Assembly (NCBI RefSeq): GCF_040958095.1
Contig: NC_091169.1
Span: forward strand, 4,741,023-4,805,022
Direction: 5' to 3'
Origin: Procambarus clarkii
Taxonomy: Eukaryota; Arthropoda; Malacostraca; Decapoda; Cambaridae
DNA: 64,000 bases
The notes beneath the pieces are model-generated. The model searched no databases. It was given only the letters and a program-made list of their open reading frames with translations, and was not told the origin of the DNA. A program made the translations under genes and the position numbers. Numbering within the stretch: position 1 is the stretch's first letter; each line of letters opens with the position of its first letter. This document shows positions 20,801-32,415 of this stretch, in pieces.

Positions 20801-23800
20801 CTCACTATTGCACCGCCACCACACTCTCACTATTGCACCGCCACGACAATCTCACTATTGCACCGCCACCACCACTCTCACTATTGCACCGCCGCCACCA
20901 CTCTCTATTGCACCGCCACCACCACACTCTCACTATTGCACCGCCACCACCACACTCTCACTATTGCACCGCCACCACCACACTCTCACTAATGCACCGC
21001 CACCACCACACTCTCACTATTGCACCGCCACCACCACACTCTCACTATTGCACCGCCACCACCACACTCTCACTATTGCAACGCCACCACCAAACTCTCA
21101 CTATTGCACCGCCACCACCACACTCTCACTATTGCACCGCCACCACTACACTCTCACTATTGCACCGCCACCACCACACTCTCACTATTGCACCGCCACC
21201 ACCACACACTCACTATTGCACCGCCACCACCACACTCACTATTGCACCGCCACCACTACACTCTCACTATTGCACCGCCACCACCACACTCTCATTATTG
21301 CACCGCCACCACCACTCTCACTATTGCACCGCCACCACCACACTCTCACTATTGCACCGCCACCACCACACTCTCACTATTGCACCGCCACCACCACACT
21401 CTCACTATTGCACCGCCACCACCACACTCTCACTATTGCACCGCCACCACCACACTCTCACTATTGCACCGCCACCACCACACTCTCACTATTGCACCGC
21501 CACCACCACACTCTCACTATTGCACCGCCACCACCACACTCTCACTATTGCACCGCCACCACCACACTCTCACTATTGCACCGCCACCACCACACTCTCA
21601 CTATTGCACCGCCACCACCACACTCTCACTATTGCACCGCCACCACCACACTCTCTCACTATTGCACCGCCACCACCACACTCTCTCACTATTGCACCGC
21701 CACCACCACACTCTCTCACTATTGCACCGCCACCACCACACTCTCTCACTATTGCACCGCCACCACCACACTCTCACTATTGCACCGCCACCAACACACT
21801 CTCACTATTGCACCGCCACTACACTCTCACTATTGCACCGCTACCACCACACACTCACTATTGCACCGCCACCACCACACACTCACTATTGCACCGCCAC
21901 CACCACTCTCATTATTGCACCACCACCACACTCTCAATATTGCACCACCACCACACTCTCACTATTGCACCGCCACTACCACTCTCACTATTGCCACGCC
22001 ACCACTACTCTCACTATTGCACCACCACCACCACCACTCTCACTATTGCACCGCCACCACCACACTCTAGCTATTGCACCGCCACCACCACACTCTCACT
22101 ATTGCACCACCACCACCACCACTCTCATTATTGCACCGCCACCACCACACTCTCACTATTGCACCGCCACCACCACACTCTCACTATTGCACCGCCACCA
22201 CCACACTCTCACTATTGCACCGCCACCACCACACTCTCACTATTGCACCGCCACCACCACACACTCACTATTGCACCGCCACCACCACACTCTCACTATT
22301 GCACCGCCACCACACACTCACTATTGCACCGCCACCACCACACTCACTATTGCACCGCCACCACACACTCACTATTGCACCGCCACCACCACACTCTCAT
22401 TATTGCACCGCCACCACCACACTCTCACTATTGCACCGCCACCACACACTCACTATTGCACCGCCACCACCACACTCTCATTATTGCACCGCCACCACCA
22501 CACTCTCACTATTGCACCGCCACCACACACTCACTATTGCACCGCCACCACCACACTCACTATTGCACCGCCACCACACACTCACTATTGCACCGCCAAC
22601 ACACTCTCTCACTATTGCACCGCCACCACCACACTCTCACTATTGCACCGCCACCACCACACACTCACTATTGCACCGCCACCACCACTCTCACTATTGC
22701 ACCACCACCACCACCACTCACTATTGCACCGCCACCACCACTCTCACTATTGCACCGCCATCACCACACTCTCACTATTGCACCGCCACCACCACACTCT
22801 CACTATTGCACCACCACCACCACCACACTCATTATTGCACCGCCACCACCACTCTCATTATTGCACCGCCACCACAACTCTCACTATTGCACCGCCACCA
22901 CACACTCACTATTGCACCGCCACCACACACTCACTATTGCACCGCCACCACCACACTCTCACTATTGCACCGCCACCACACACTCACTATTGCACCGCCA
23001 CCACCACACTCTCATTATTGCACCGCCACCACCACTCTCACTATTGCACCGCCACCACCACACTCTCACTATTGCACCGCCACCACACACTCACTATTGC
23101 ACCGCCACCACCACACTCTCACTATTGCACCGCCACCACCACTCTCACTATTGCACCGCCACCACCATTCTCACTATTGCACCGCCACCACCACACTCTC
23201 ACTATTGCACTGCCACCACACACTCACTATTGCACCGCCACCACACACTCACTATTGCACCGCCACCACACACTCACTATTGCACCGCCACCACCACACT
23301 CTCACTATTGCACCGCCACCACACACTCACTATTGCACCGCCACCACACACTATTGCACCGCCACCACCACACTCTCATTATTGCACCGCCACCACCACT
23401 CTCACTATTGCACCGCCACCACTCACTATTGCACCGCCACCACACTCTCATTATTGCACCGCCGCCACCACACTCTCACTATTGCACCGCCACCACCACA
23501 CTCTCACTATTGCACCGCCACCACACACTATTGCACCGCCACCACCACACACTATTGCACCGCCACCACCACACTCTCACTATTGCACCGCCAACACACT
23601 CTCTCACTATTGCACCGCCACCACCACACTCTCACTATTGCACCGCCACCACCACACACTCACTATTGCACCGCCACCACCACTCTCACTATTGCACCAC
23701 CACCACCACCACTCTCACTATTGCACCGCCACCACCACTCTCACTATTGCACCGCCATCACCACACTCTCACTATTGCACCGCCACCACCACACTCTCAC

Positions 23801-26365
23801 TATTGCACCACCACCACCACCACTCTCTCATTATTGCACCGCCACCACCACTCTCACTATTGCACCGCCACCACCACACTCTCACTATTGCACCGCCACC
23901 ACACACTCACTATTGCACCGCCACCACCACACTCTCATTATTGCACCGCCACCACCACTCTCACTATTGCACCGCCACCACCACACTCTCACTATTGCAC
24001 CGCCACCACCACTCTCACTATTGCACCGCCACCACCACACTCTCACTATTGCACCGCCACCACACACTCACTATTGCACCGCCACCACACACTCACTATT
24101 GCACCGCCACCACACCACTCTCACTATTGCACCGCCACCACACACTCACTATTGCACCGCCACCACACACTGTTGCACCGCCACCACCACACTCTCATTA
24201 TTGCACCGCCACCACCACTCTCACTATTGCACCGCCACCACCACACTCTCACTATTGCACCGCCACCACACACTCACTATTGCACCGCCACCACCACACT
24301 CTCACTATTGCACCGCCACCACACACTCACTATTGCACCGCCACCACCACACTCTCATTATTGCACCGCCACCACCACTCACTATTGCACCGCCACCACC
24401 ACACTCTCACTATTGCACCGCCACCACCACACTCTCACTATTGCACCGCCACCACCACACTCTCACTATTGCACCGCCACCACACACTCTCACTATTGGA
24501 CCGCCACCACACACTCTCACTATTGGACCGCCACCACACACACTCACTATTGCACCGCCACCACCACTCTCACTATTGCACCGCCACCACCACTCTCACT
24601 ATTGCACCGCCACCACCACACTCTCACTATTGCACCACCACACTCACACTCACTATTGCACCACCACACACACTCTCACTATTGCACCGCCACCACCACA
24701 CTCTCACTATTGCACCGCCACCACCACACACTCACTATTGCAATGCCACCACCACTCTCACTATAGCACCGCCACCACCACTCTCACTATTGCACCGCCA
24801 CCACCACACACTCACTATTGCACCACCACACACACACTCACTATTGCACCGCCACCACTACTCTCAGTATTGCACCGCCACCACCACACACTCACTATTG
24901 CACCACCACACACACACTCACTATTGCACCACCACAGACACACACACACTATTGCACCGCCACCACCACTCTCACTATTGCACCGCCACCACCACTCTCA
25001 CTATTGCACCGCCACCACCACTCTCACTATTGCACCGCCACCACTCACTATTGCACTGCCACCACACTCTCACTATTGCACCGCCACCACCACTCTCACT
25101 ATTGCACCGCCACCACCACTCTCACTATTGCACCGCCACCACTCACTATTGCACCGCCACCACCACACTTTCACTATTGCACCGCCACCACACTCTCACT
25201 ATTGCACCACCACCACCACTCTCACTATTGCACCACCACCACCACACTCTCACTATTGCACCGCCACCACTCACTATTGCACCGCCACCACCACTCTCAC
25301 TATTGCACCGCCACCACTCACTATTGCACCGCCACCACTCACTATTGCACCGCCACCACTCTCACTATTGCACCACCACCACACTCTCACTATTGCACCA
25401 CCACCACACTCTCACTATTGCACCACCACCACACACTATTGCACCACCACCACACACTATTGCACCGCCACCATCACACACTATTGCACCGCCACCACCA
25501 CACTCTCACTATTGCACCGCCACCACCACACTCTCACTATTGCACCGCCACCACCACACTCTCACTATTGCACCGCCACCACCACACTCTCACTATTGCA
25601 CCGCCACCACCACACTCTCACTATTGCACCGCCACCACCACTCTCACTATTGCACCGCCACCACCACTCTCACTATTGCACCGCCGCCACACTCTCTCAC
25701 TATTGCACCGCTACCACCACACTCTCACTATTGCACCGCCGCCACACTCTCTCACTATTGCACCGCCGCCACACTCTCTCACTATTGCACCGCCACCACC
25801 ACACTCACTATTGCACCGCCACCACCACACTCTCACTTTTGCACCACCACACACACTATTGCACCGCCACCACCACACTCTCACTATTGCACTGCCACCA
25901 CCACACTCTCACTATTGCACCACCACACACACACTATTGCACCACCACACACACACACACTATTGCACCGCCACCACCACATTCTCACTATTGCACCGCC
26001 ACCACCACACTCTCACTATTGCACCGCCACCACCACACTCTCACTATTGCACCGCCACCACCACACTCTCACTATTGCACCGCCACCACCACACTCTCAC
26101 TATTGCACCGCCGCCACCGCACTCTCACTATTGCACCGCCACCACCACACACTCACTATTGCAATGCCACCACCACACACTCACTATTGCACCGCCACCA
26201 CCACACACTCACTATTGCACCGCCACCACCACACACTCACTATTGCACCGCCACCACCACACACTCACTATTGCACCGCCACCACCACACACTCACTATT
26301 GCACCGCCACCACCACACACTCACTATTGCACCGCCACCACCACACACTCACTATTGCACCGCCA
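14816..26365. repeat. 11.5 kb array of a ~28 bp minisatellite
   Basis: The unit has the core CACTATTGCACCGCCACC plus a variable ACCACACTCT segment. The full unit is 28 bp; copies lacking a CAC or TCT triplet (25 bp) or with extra CT (30 bp) are common, for roughly 420 copies. None of the three plus frames contains a stop for long stretches, so open frames of over 2,000 codons (His/Thr/Pro-rich, reading TIAPPPPHSHYC) arise on the plus strand. They have no unique domain and are artefacts. Rare variants such as GCATCGCC, TTGGACCGCC and CACACACACAC mark internal duplications. Copies at 26150-26360 are the most uniform. Confidence 0.95.
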
Positions 26366-26719
26366 CCACCTTCACCGTCGTAACACCACACCCTCACTAC
26401 CACACTCGTACCGTCTGTCAGACTGTCTCTGCCGCAATTAGGCTGTCACATTGTCACATTTACACTGTCACACTCACACAATACGAGGCTGTCTCTCCAG
26501 TCTTGGTCGTTAAAAGCCCATTGAAGTATATAACAATTGTTCTGTAGTATTTTACAAGTGTGTGTGTGCTCTTCTATAGTGCTGCGGCAAGGGAGGACTA
26601 GCTCCTGGGCCCTACCTCTCCCTCTTTAGGCAAGGTGGTGTGCTTTAAAACGCCTACAAGCATTTCGCGGCTTTCTGTAATATATTTTGATGCTTGGATA
26701 TTTCTTCCGCTTAGATTGA
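26366..26719. other. Unassigned sequence right of the minisatellite
   Basis: The first ~130 bp are loosely similar to the array (CACTACCACACTC, GTCACACTCACAC), suggesting decayed edge copies. After that the sequence is non-repetitive and has no open frame of note. Confidence 0.45.
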
Positions 26720-26887
26720 ATGGCATTTAAGCTTGCTCCATTCAATGTATACTCGCACACGTATGGCATTTAAGCTTAGTCCATTCAATGTCTACTCGCA
26801 CACGTATGGCATTTAAGCTTAGTCCATTCAATGTATACACGCACACGTATGGCATTTAAGCTTAGTCCATTCAATGTATACAGGCAT
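26720..26887. repeat. 43 bp tandem repeat, 4 copies
   Basis: Copies start at 26720, 26763, 26806 and 26849 with the phrase ATGGCATTTAAGCTTAGTCC, followed by ATTCAATGT and a CGCACACGT end. Only a few substitutions separate them. Each unit has a HindIII-like AAGCTT. Confidence 0.93.
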
Positions 26888-27382
26888 ACTAGATGAATAC
26901 TTTATTATTTTCCAGATTCTTAGTGATTTCTGGTTTTTCTGGAAAAAAAAATTGTTCTTGCCCAGTATGTTCTTTACTTATAATTACTAATACATGATAA
27001 TTATAAACTCTCTTTAGTTGTTCACTTGCCTAGTGTTTGTGAACCAGGTCTGTCAGTCGTTGGAGTTCACATTTATAGTTCCTAGTTTGTCTTCAAGCAA
27101 ATTTTGGATGAATCTGGGTATTCAGGTTCTATTGTAAGGTGTGGGTTCTCTACTGGCGCCGCATTTTCCAGTTACGTTAATTGAAATCAATATACCCTAG
27201 ATTGGGTATATTGATTTAAAATAATTTCAGTAACATGTATATCAGGATTTTGGTTTTTAGTTAATTCAGTGCTGGTTAAGTAACTCTGAATAAGATATGC
27301 ATATTTTTCAAAATATAGGACGCTAAATACAACATTATGCAATTAATACTGACACTAATATACCTTCACTACACACACTCGT
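26888..27382. other. Unassigned AT-rich sequence with a small perfect hairpin
   Basis: No coding signal. A 14 bp perfect inverted repeat occurs at 27184-27197 and 27204-27217 around a 6 bp loop. Confidence 0.5.
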
Positions 27383-27397
27383 GAATATCAACGTCAA

Positions 27398-27574
27398 ACA
27401 TTAACTAATCAGGGAAAGCGCCGAGCCATTACGACTATATAGCACTGGGAAGGGGTCACGATGGATTTGGGAAGGACGGGGGGAAAGAAATGGTGACCAA
27501 CCACTTGGACGGTCGGGGACTGAACGCCGACCTGCATGAAGCGAGACCGTTGCTCTACCGTCCAGCCCAAGTGG
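27398..27574 (-). mobile_element. tRNA-derived SINE with a perfect 15 bp target-site duplication
   Basis: The 15-mer GAATATCAACGTCAA occurs at 27383-27397 and again at 27575-27589, flanking the element exactly. On the minus strand the head reads as a tRNA-like Pol III promoter: box A-like GGACGGTAGAGCAACGG (about 27546-27562) and box B-like GGCGTTCAGTCCCC (27515-27528). The body then includes CAGTGCTATATAGTCG, which I recall as part of a decapod repeat family. LINE enzymes must have supplied the insertion machinery. Confidence 0.88.
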
Positions 27575-27589
27575 GAATATCAACGTCAA

Positions 27590-28371
27590 CAAAAGGGCAA
27601 TTAATAAACACTCAACTAATCACACATGTCAAAATAAAATTCATTCCACGAGAGAGCGAGGGACACACAATTTCAACGGAAATAATAATTCCAAATACAT
27701 TTCAGCCCGTTCTCTCCGTTTGTTACAACGGGATGAAAATGAGTGTACTAAATCGCCTGAACTTGACCAATAGCCCCACGCATAGAAAACGCAGTTGTTT
27801 GTAAGCCGGAATGATTTATAGTACATCATACTTTGTCTATTGAGCACTCTGACTTCAAAATGCTATGCATTTCGTGAGGAAAGGTTATGCTCATTTGGCC
27901 TTGAACTAAATGGCTGTTAACCAGAAAGCCAAAACTACACAGACTTACATGTAAATATTTTTGCCTTTGATGTTACTCGGTGTATGACTAGACAGGTTAA
28001 ACCAGCGTTAACACTGAGAAATCTCTTACCCAAGACGTGCCTCTTTGTATTAATTTACTTACACACGTTATAAGCACTGCAGTGTTGAATATGTATTAAT
28101 TATATTGTGTATATAAGTTACGCTTTCACTTGTACTGACCGCAGTTAATGCTAACTTTAGCAGAATCTGCTGAGCATAATTTTCAGACCTAAATCCTAAT
28201 ACACGGTGGAAAAAAAAAATAGAATTAAAAAATTATTCACCAACCATGTTAAATAATTTTGGAGTTAATTGTATTTAATTTGATCAGGTTGTCGGCTCAA
28301 ACTTAATTTTAGTTTCCCAAGCCATGGTATTAATTGTGTGTTTATCCATGCCTTAAACAGATTGAGAGAGT
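27590..28371. other. Unassigned AT-rich sequence
   Basis: Overlapping short open frames near 27600-27850 on both strands have no motif. No repeat family is recognised. Confidence 0.4.
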
Positions 28372-28377
28372 ATTTTT

Positions 28378-28554
28378 ACACACTCACTCATTCACTCACT
28401 CACTCACTCACTCACTCACTCACTCACTCACTCACTCACTCACTCACTCACTCACTCACTCACTCACTCACTCTCACACACACACACACACACACACACA
28501 CTCTCACACACACACACACACACACTCACACACACACACTCACACACTCACACA
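28378..28554. repeat. Compound microsatellite (CACT)n then (CA)n
   Basis: About 95 bp of CACT tetranucleotides pass directly into CA dinucleotides with TCTC interruptions. The Thr/His/Ser-rich open frames over it are artefacts. Confidence 0.95.
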
Positions 28555-28679
28555 AAGCAGTAAAATAGGTACATGTAACTTTGATAGCTCTTGTTTATAT
28601 ATATTATATAATAATAGTATTAAATATGGTGAGAAAATATATCGCGAGTCAGTGTATTGGACATCTGAGGATCAACAAT

Positions 28680-28760
28680 GCTGGGTGCTAGAACTAACAG
28701 CTCGTTCCTGCAGGCACGACGGGGCACAAATAGATATTTTTATACATAGGTATAAATGAT
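28680..28760 (+). mobile_element. Short LINE 3' tail, same family as 4040-5013
   Basis: AGCTCGTTCCTGCAGGCAC and a downstream ACAAATAGA word align with the tail of the LINE at 4950-5010 (CTCGATCCTGCAGACACAAATAGG). Only the tail is visible, so the call rests on a short match. Confidence 0.45.
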
Positions 28761-28764
28761 GAAA

Positions 28765-29165
28765 GGAGAGTATGTTGGGCATTTGGTGTTGGTCTGGAAG
28801 ATATGGTGTACCCGGGTGTTGATAGCTAGGTTTGTTTGACGTGTAGTGCTTCGTCAATGTCCAGTCTTCTATTGTCGGGGTATCTCCATTATTTTAAATG
28901 TTGTTTTTCTCAGGATATGTGTAGTAGTGATGTGATTGTGTGTAGACTATATTCCTTGCTAGGGCCTTGGTGTTTGTGAATTGTCAGCCGCGATAGAGAT
29001 GTTGTCGTCTTGCCTATACTCAGGTCATGAGGGATTGACCGTCCCTTAAGAGGGCAGGTGAAGGCATAGACGACAATTCTCTAGGTATATTTTTGGTGGT
29101 GTCAGGTTCTTTGGCGTCAGGAGAGTTTTTCGTGAGCAAGTTGGCAGTCATCTTGTTAAAATAGT
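28765..29165 (-). pseudogene. Penelope-like element GIY-YIG endonuclease fragment
   Basis: On the minus strand one frame reads VVYAFTCP (about 29053-29075), then HDLSIGKTTTSLSR (about 28991-29030) followed by LTIHKHQGPSKE. In another frame after stops and frameshifts, RRLDIDEALH occurs (about 28842-28869). Cys-Pro, then Ile-Gly-Lys-Thr with a following Arg and His, then a Leu-Glu-Ala-Leu-like helix is the layout of the GIY-YIG endonuclease that ends Penelope-like retroelements. At least two frameshifts and several stops make it dead. The RT part is not visible nearby. The identification comes from motif order and has not been tested by a search. Confidence 0.6.
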
Positions 29166-30041
29166 ATATGTTATAAGAATAATCACAAAACGGCCCATCC
29201 TCCTGTATAGGTAGTACTTATAGTAATGATCAGGACCATCGTACATGTTTTGACGTAAAAGGAAATTAGAAAGTAGAAATCAGTACTATTGAATTGGGAG
29301 AATCTGGAAACGTTTTTGTACCGATGTTGCAAACAAAACTTAACCTAACCTTCCTAGGCCTAAACACGCTATCTGAGGCCCTAATATTGTTCATATATGT
29401 GCTATACTAGGCCTAGGAATATTTATTTGATTTTTAGCTTTATTTTTCATACTTTATAAAGTGAATTGGCCCAAATTCTACTATGGAATTGTCCGGTACG
29501 TGTACTTATGTCGGATGACCCGCGTAATTACCAAAAGGTTCTATCTAACCCACACGATTGGTTGACAAAAAACACAGGATTTGGTTATGCTCAAGTATCC
29601 TTATAAGAAAAAAAATATAAATTTAAAAACGTTTTCGTGTTTCAACATGTTTTTCAGAACATATTCTGTATTCCATGATAATATGTTGAAACATGGAAAC
29701 GTTCGGAGCTTCCGTTTAAGGTGTATGTGGGGCCTTACGTGTAGTGTATTGTATCGGTCGTCTGGTTCCGTAGTTCTATCAATGTCTCTCAGGACTCATT
29801 CGTACGTTTTGTGGGCCGTGGAAAAAGAAAGTTCCTGTAGAATAATTTAATAGAAAGGACTGGTAATGTATTATTGGTTGTTACGTATAAAGTAGCAAAG
29901 CGGCTCGCCATTCTTTTAATGGTCTCCGCTACATATACCTTGAGGTTTCCTTCATCCATTTTTATCCATTTTTGACCAGGACCTTCCTTATTCGTCAGCC
30001 TACTTCCAGCTGGAAATGTGGACGAGAGCACAGTTGACGGC
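29166..30041. other. Unassigned sequence with an inverted repeat
   Basis: No gene recognised. An imperfect 21 bp inverted repeat lies at 29628-29648 and 29683-29703. CCTAACC and CTAGGCCTA words near 29340-29420 suggest a decayed dispersed repeat. The 89-codon frame at 29581-29850 spans the hairpin and has no motif. Confidence 0.45.
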
Positions 30042-30298
30042 CCATCAGGTTATCTTGAGGTGCTTCAGAGGCTTAGCGTCCCCGCGGCCCGGTCCTAGAC
30101 CAGGCCTCCTTTTTGTTACACATCACCAGGTAGCAGCCCGTAGCAGCTGTAACTCCCAGGTACCTATTTACTGCTAGGTGAATAGGGGCATCAGGGTGTA
30201 AGAAACTCTGCCCATTTATTTCCGCCTCCACCGGGGATCGAACCCGGAACCTCAGGACTACGAATCCCGAGCGCTGTCCACTCAGCTGTCAGGCGCCA
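30042..30298 (-). mobile_element. tRNA-derived SINE, minus copy
   Basis: Read on the minus strand it starts with a tRNA-like head (CTGAGTGGACAGCGCTCGGG; box B-like GGGTTCGATCCCCGG near 30231-30245). It runs through GGCGGAAATAAATGGGC and TAGCAGTAAATAGGTACC, then a GC-rich end with GGCCGCGGGGACGCTAAGCC and CCTCAAGATAACC. It matches the plus copy at 30548-30808 along its whole length. Confidence 0.85.
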
Positions 30299-30547
30299 AC
30301 TGCGTCGGGGTCGAGGACAGCTCGCCAATATATGTCAAGGCACTCACTATTAGCATTAAGGCACACTCCTATTTTGTTTGCCTTAGTGTTGACTGTAGTG
30401 TGACTGCCACCATTCTAGTCCCAGACAGTTACGCTTAAATTCACTGTTTAACTCGTTAGAAACCTATTTGCTATTTTTTAATGGCTATTGTCGAGCAGTT
30501 TTTCTTGACGTGGGCCTAAATTATGACATCTCCTGTAGGTATGCAAC
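30299..30547. other. Spacer between two divergent SINEs
   Basis: About 250 bp of unassigned AT-rich sequence. No open frame or repeat unit seen. Confidence 0.5.
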
Positions 30548-30808
30548 AGAGCTCCCTGACGGCTGAGAGGACAGTGCTCGGGATTCGTAGTCCTAAGGTT
30601 ATGGGTTCGATCGCCCGGTGAAGGCGGAAACAAATTTACAGTTTCTTTCACCCTGATTCACCTGTTCATCTAGCAGTAAATAGGTACCTGGGAATTACAG
30701 CTGCTACGGGGCTGCTTGCTGGGGATGTATAACAAAAAGAAGGCCTGGTCAAGGACCGGGCCGCGGGGACGCTAAGCCTCGAAATCATCTCAAGATAACC
30801 TCAAGATG
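30548..30808 (+). mobile_element. tRNA-derived SINE, plus copy
   Basis: Same family as 30042-30298, in forward orientation: tRNA-like head with GGGTTCGATCGCCCGG (box B with an extra base), body with GTAAATAGGTACCTGGG, and tail with GGCCGCGGGGACGCTAAGCC and CAAGATAACCTCAAGATG. The heads of the two copies face each other. Confidence 0.85.
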
Positions 30809-30889
30809 CTGATATATCTGAAGGTTCCTGATGCTGGGCGCATGCCTCAACTTATTCATTCATGCAAGCAGTAGAGAGAAGTTCCGTAC

Positions 30890-31262
30890 TACATTTCGCA
30901 CACAGCCATAACCACTCTACTTGGGCTAGTAAGCAAGGCCTAATTTACTTAACAGGCAGAATGATTTTCTTAATGTTCAAATAATTATTTCCAAATTATT
31001 GAATTCTAAATTTATTTTTCATTCCAAATACTAATTATTTGTATATTACGTACATGAATTACCGACGTTATCGTGATAGGTTAGATTAGGAGATTTAAGT
31101 CGCTTAGGTTAGTTTGGCTCTCGTCGAATTGATTAGACTCCCAAAAATTTTCATGTATAATGAAACTCTAAACCACATCATTTCATGTTTAAAAATGTAT
31201 GAACATTCAACTTTCAGGAAAATTCTGCTTTCTAGGCAACTCCCGCTATTAGGCACGACATA
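30890..31262. mobile_element. Possible decayed relative of the TGTCGTACC MITE
   Basis: The right end reads CTATTAGGCACGACATATAT, close to the MITE terminus at 10692-10708 (CTACTAGGTACGACATATAT). TTAGG words occur inside at about 31080-31112. The rest is too diverged to align by eye, and the left end is guessed from GTAAGCAAGGCC-like words near 30932. Confidence 0.35.
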
Positions 31263-32395
31263 TATACAAACAGAATAGATAATAACTGTACGGTTTATTT
31301 ATCGTACACAGGTGGAACCTTCATGGGAATATGGATGGGTATATCATGGGTATATGTATCTACACCTTCATGAGTGTAGATGGATGAGTAGGAAAATGGG
31401 TCAAGCACGCGCACTGGGTCAAGCACGAACGCTGAGTCAAGTGCACACACACTTCCATCTGTTTACGTACATTCATTCACACAGGTGCTCAAATACAGAA
31501 AGAAAAAAACACCGATGGAAAACAACGAATACACTTAGTTTCTCTCAGGGAGGCTCACATCCACACTGAAATCTCCGGCCATACTAGCGAGCTCCCTCGC
31601 TCCATCTCTCACTAACGTAACTATACATCTGCGTTATCAGCGGGAACTTCCAACAGGGCTCCTTATCTTGTCCCAGATCGCTGACCCGCCAAGGCAGATG
31701 CCAACTTGCCTCAACACTACACAAATTTCTGCTCATTTGTAGCACAGGGAACGTGAGGGGCGAATGTAACTCAAAGTCGCTGCACGATTTTTCTTAAGTC
31801 TCTTGAAGAGAGACTTAAGAAAATCTGTCTTCGTGAATTTTGAAAGATGGTCGTAATTCGCAGCTCTTGTAAAGTTTCGTCTCTTAGTGTGGAGTGAACG
31901 GAGATATGATCTCCAGTGTGAAGCTACCATCAAGGAACGAGAATGTAGACATTTAGTTACTCAGAACTAGATAACAATGTTAAAGAACGTTTATTGAGCC
32001 AATAAAATACATCTCGAGGGGATAGAGTAGCTTAGGCAATTTCTACCACCTCATAACACTTTTGTATCAGCATAAACATTTAATTATTAACTTGGTACAA
32101 AATAGAAGTAAAACTTAGTGATTGGTAGACATAAATAACATGAAAGTCCGCCCCCCCCCCTTCTAACAAAAACAGTTAGTCTTAATGATCATAACTCACG
32201 CTCACCTTATAATCTCAAAAATTATAAGCTAGCTCTGCAATTTATTTCTCCAAGGGTGCCCTTCTACTTGAGGTTAATGTAATGTTGAGTTTGCTCAAAT
32301 TATGCTCCATATTGCATATTATGTGTGTACTCCTGTGGTATATATATATATTTTTTTTAAATAATTAACCCGTCAACGTCAACTGTGGTGGTCAG
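31263..32395. other. Unassigned sequence with a strong short hairpin
   Basis: No gene recognised. A near-perfect hairpin at 31786-31803 / 31809-31825 (5-base loop) contains CTTAAGTCTCT and its inverse. A tract near 31985-32060 resembles a dispersed repeat, and a poly-C run occurs near 32150-32160. Confidence 0.4.
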
Positions 32396-32415
32396 TTTAT
32401 CATTTTATTTTTACG

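Noticed and set aside
14234..26547. Plus-strand open frames of 1,200-2,250 codons, and minus-strand frames of 60-75 codons, in the 28 bp array
   Set aside because: They are produced by a stop-free tandem unit, span the N gap in some cases, overlap in all three frames and contain no domain.
27515..27572. Functional tRNA gene
   Set aside because: Box A- and B-like words are present, but the segment is part of a longer SINE with a target duplication and no intact cloverleaf that I can draw.
30230..30300. Functional tRNA gene
   Set aside because: It is the tRNA-like head of a SINE present in at least three copies in the window.
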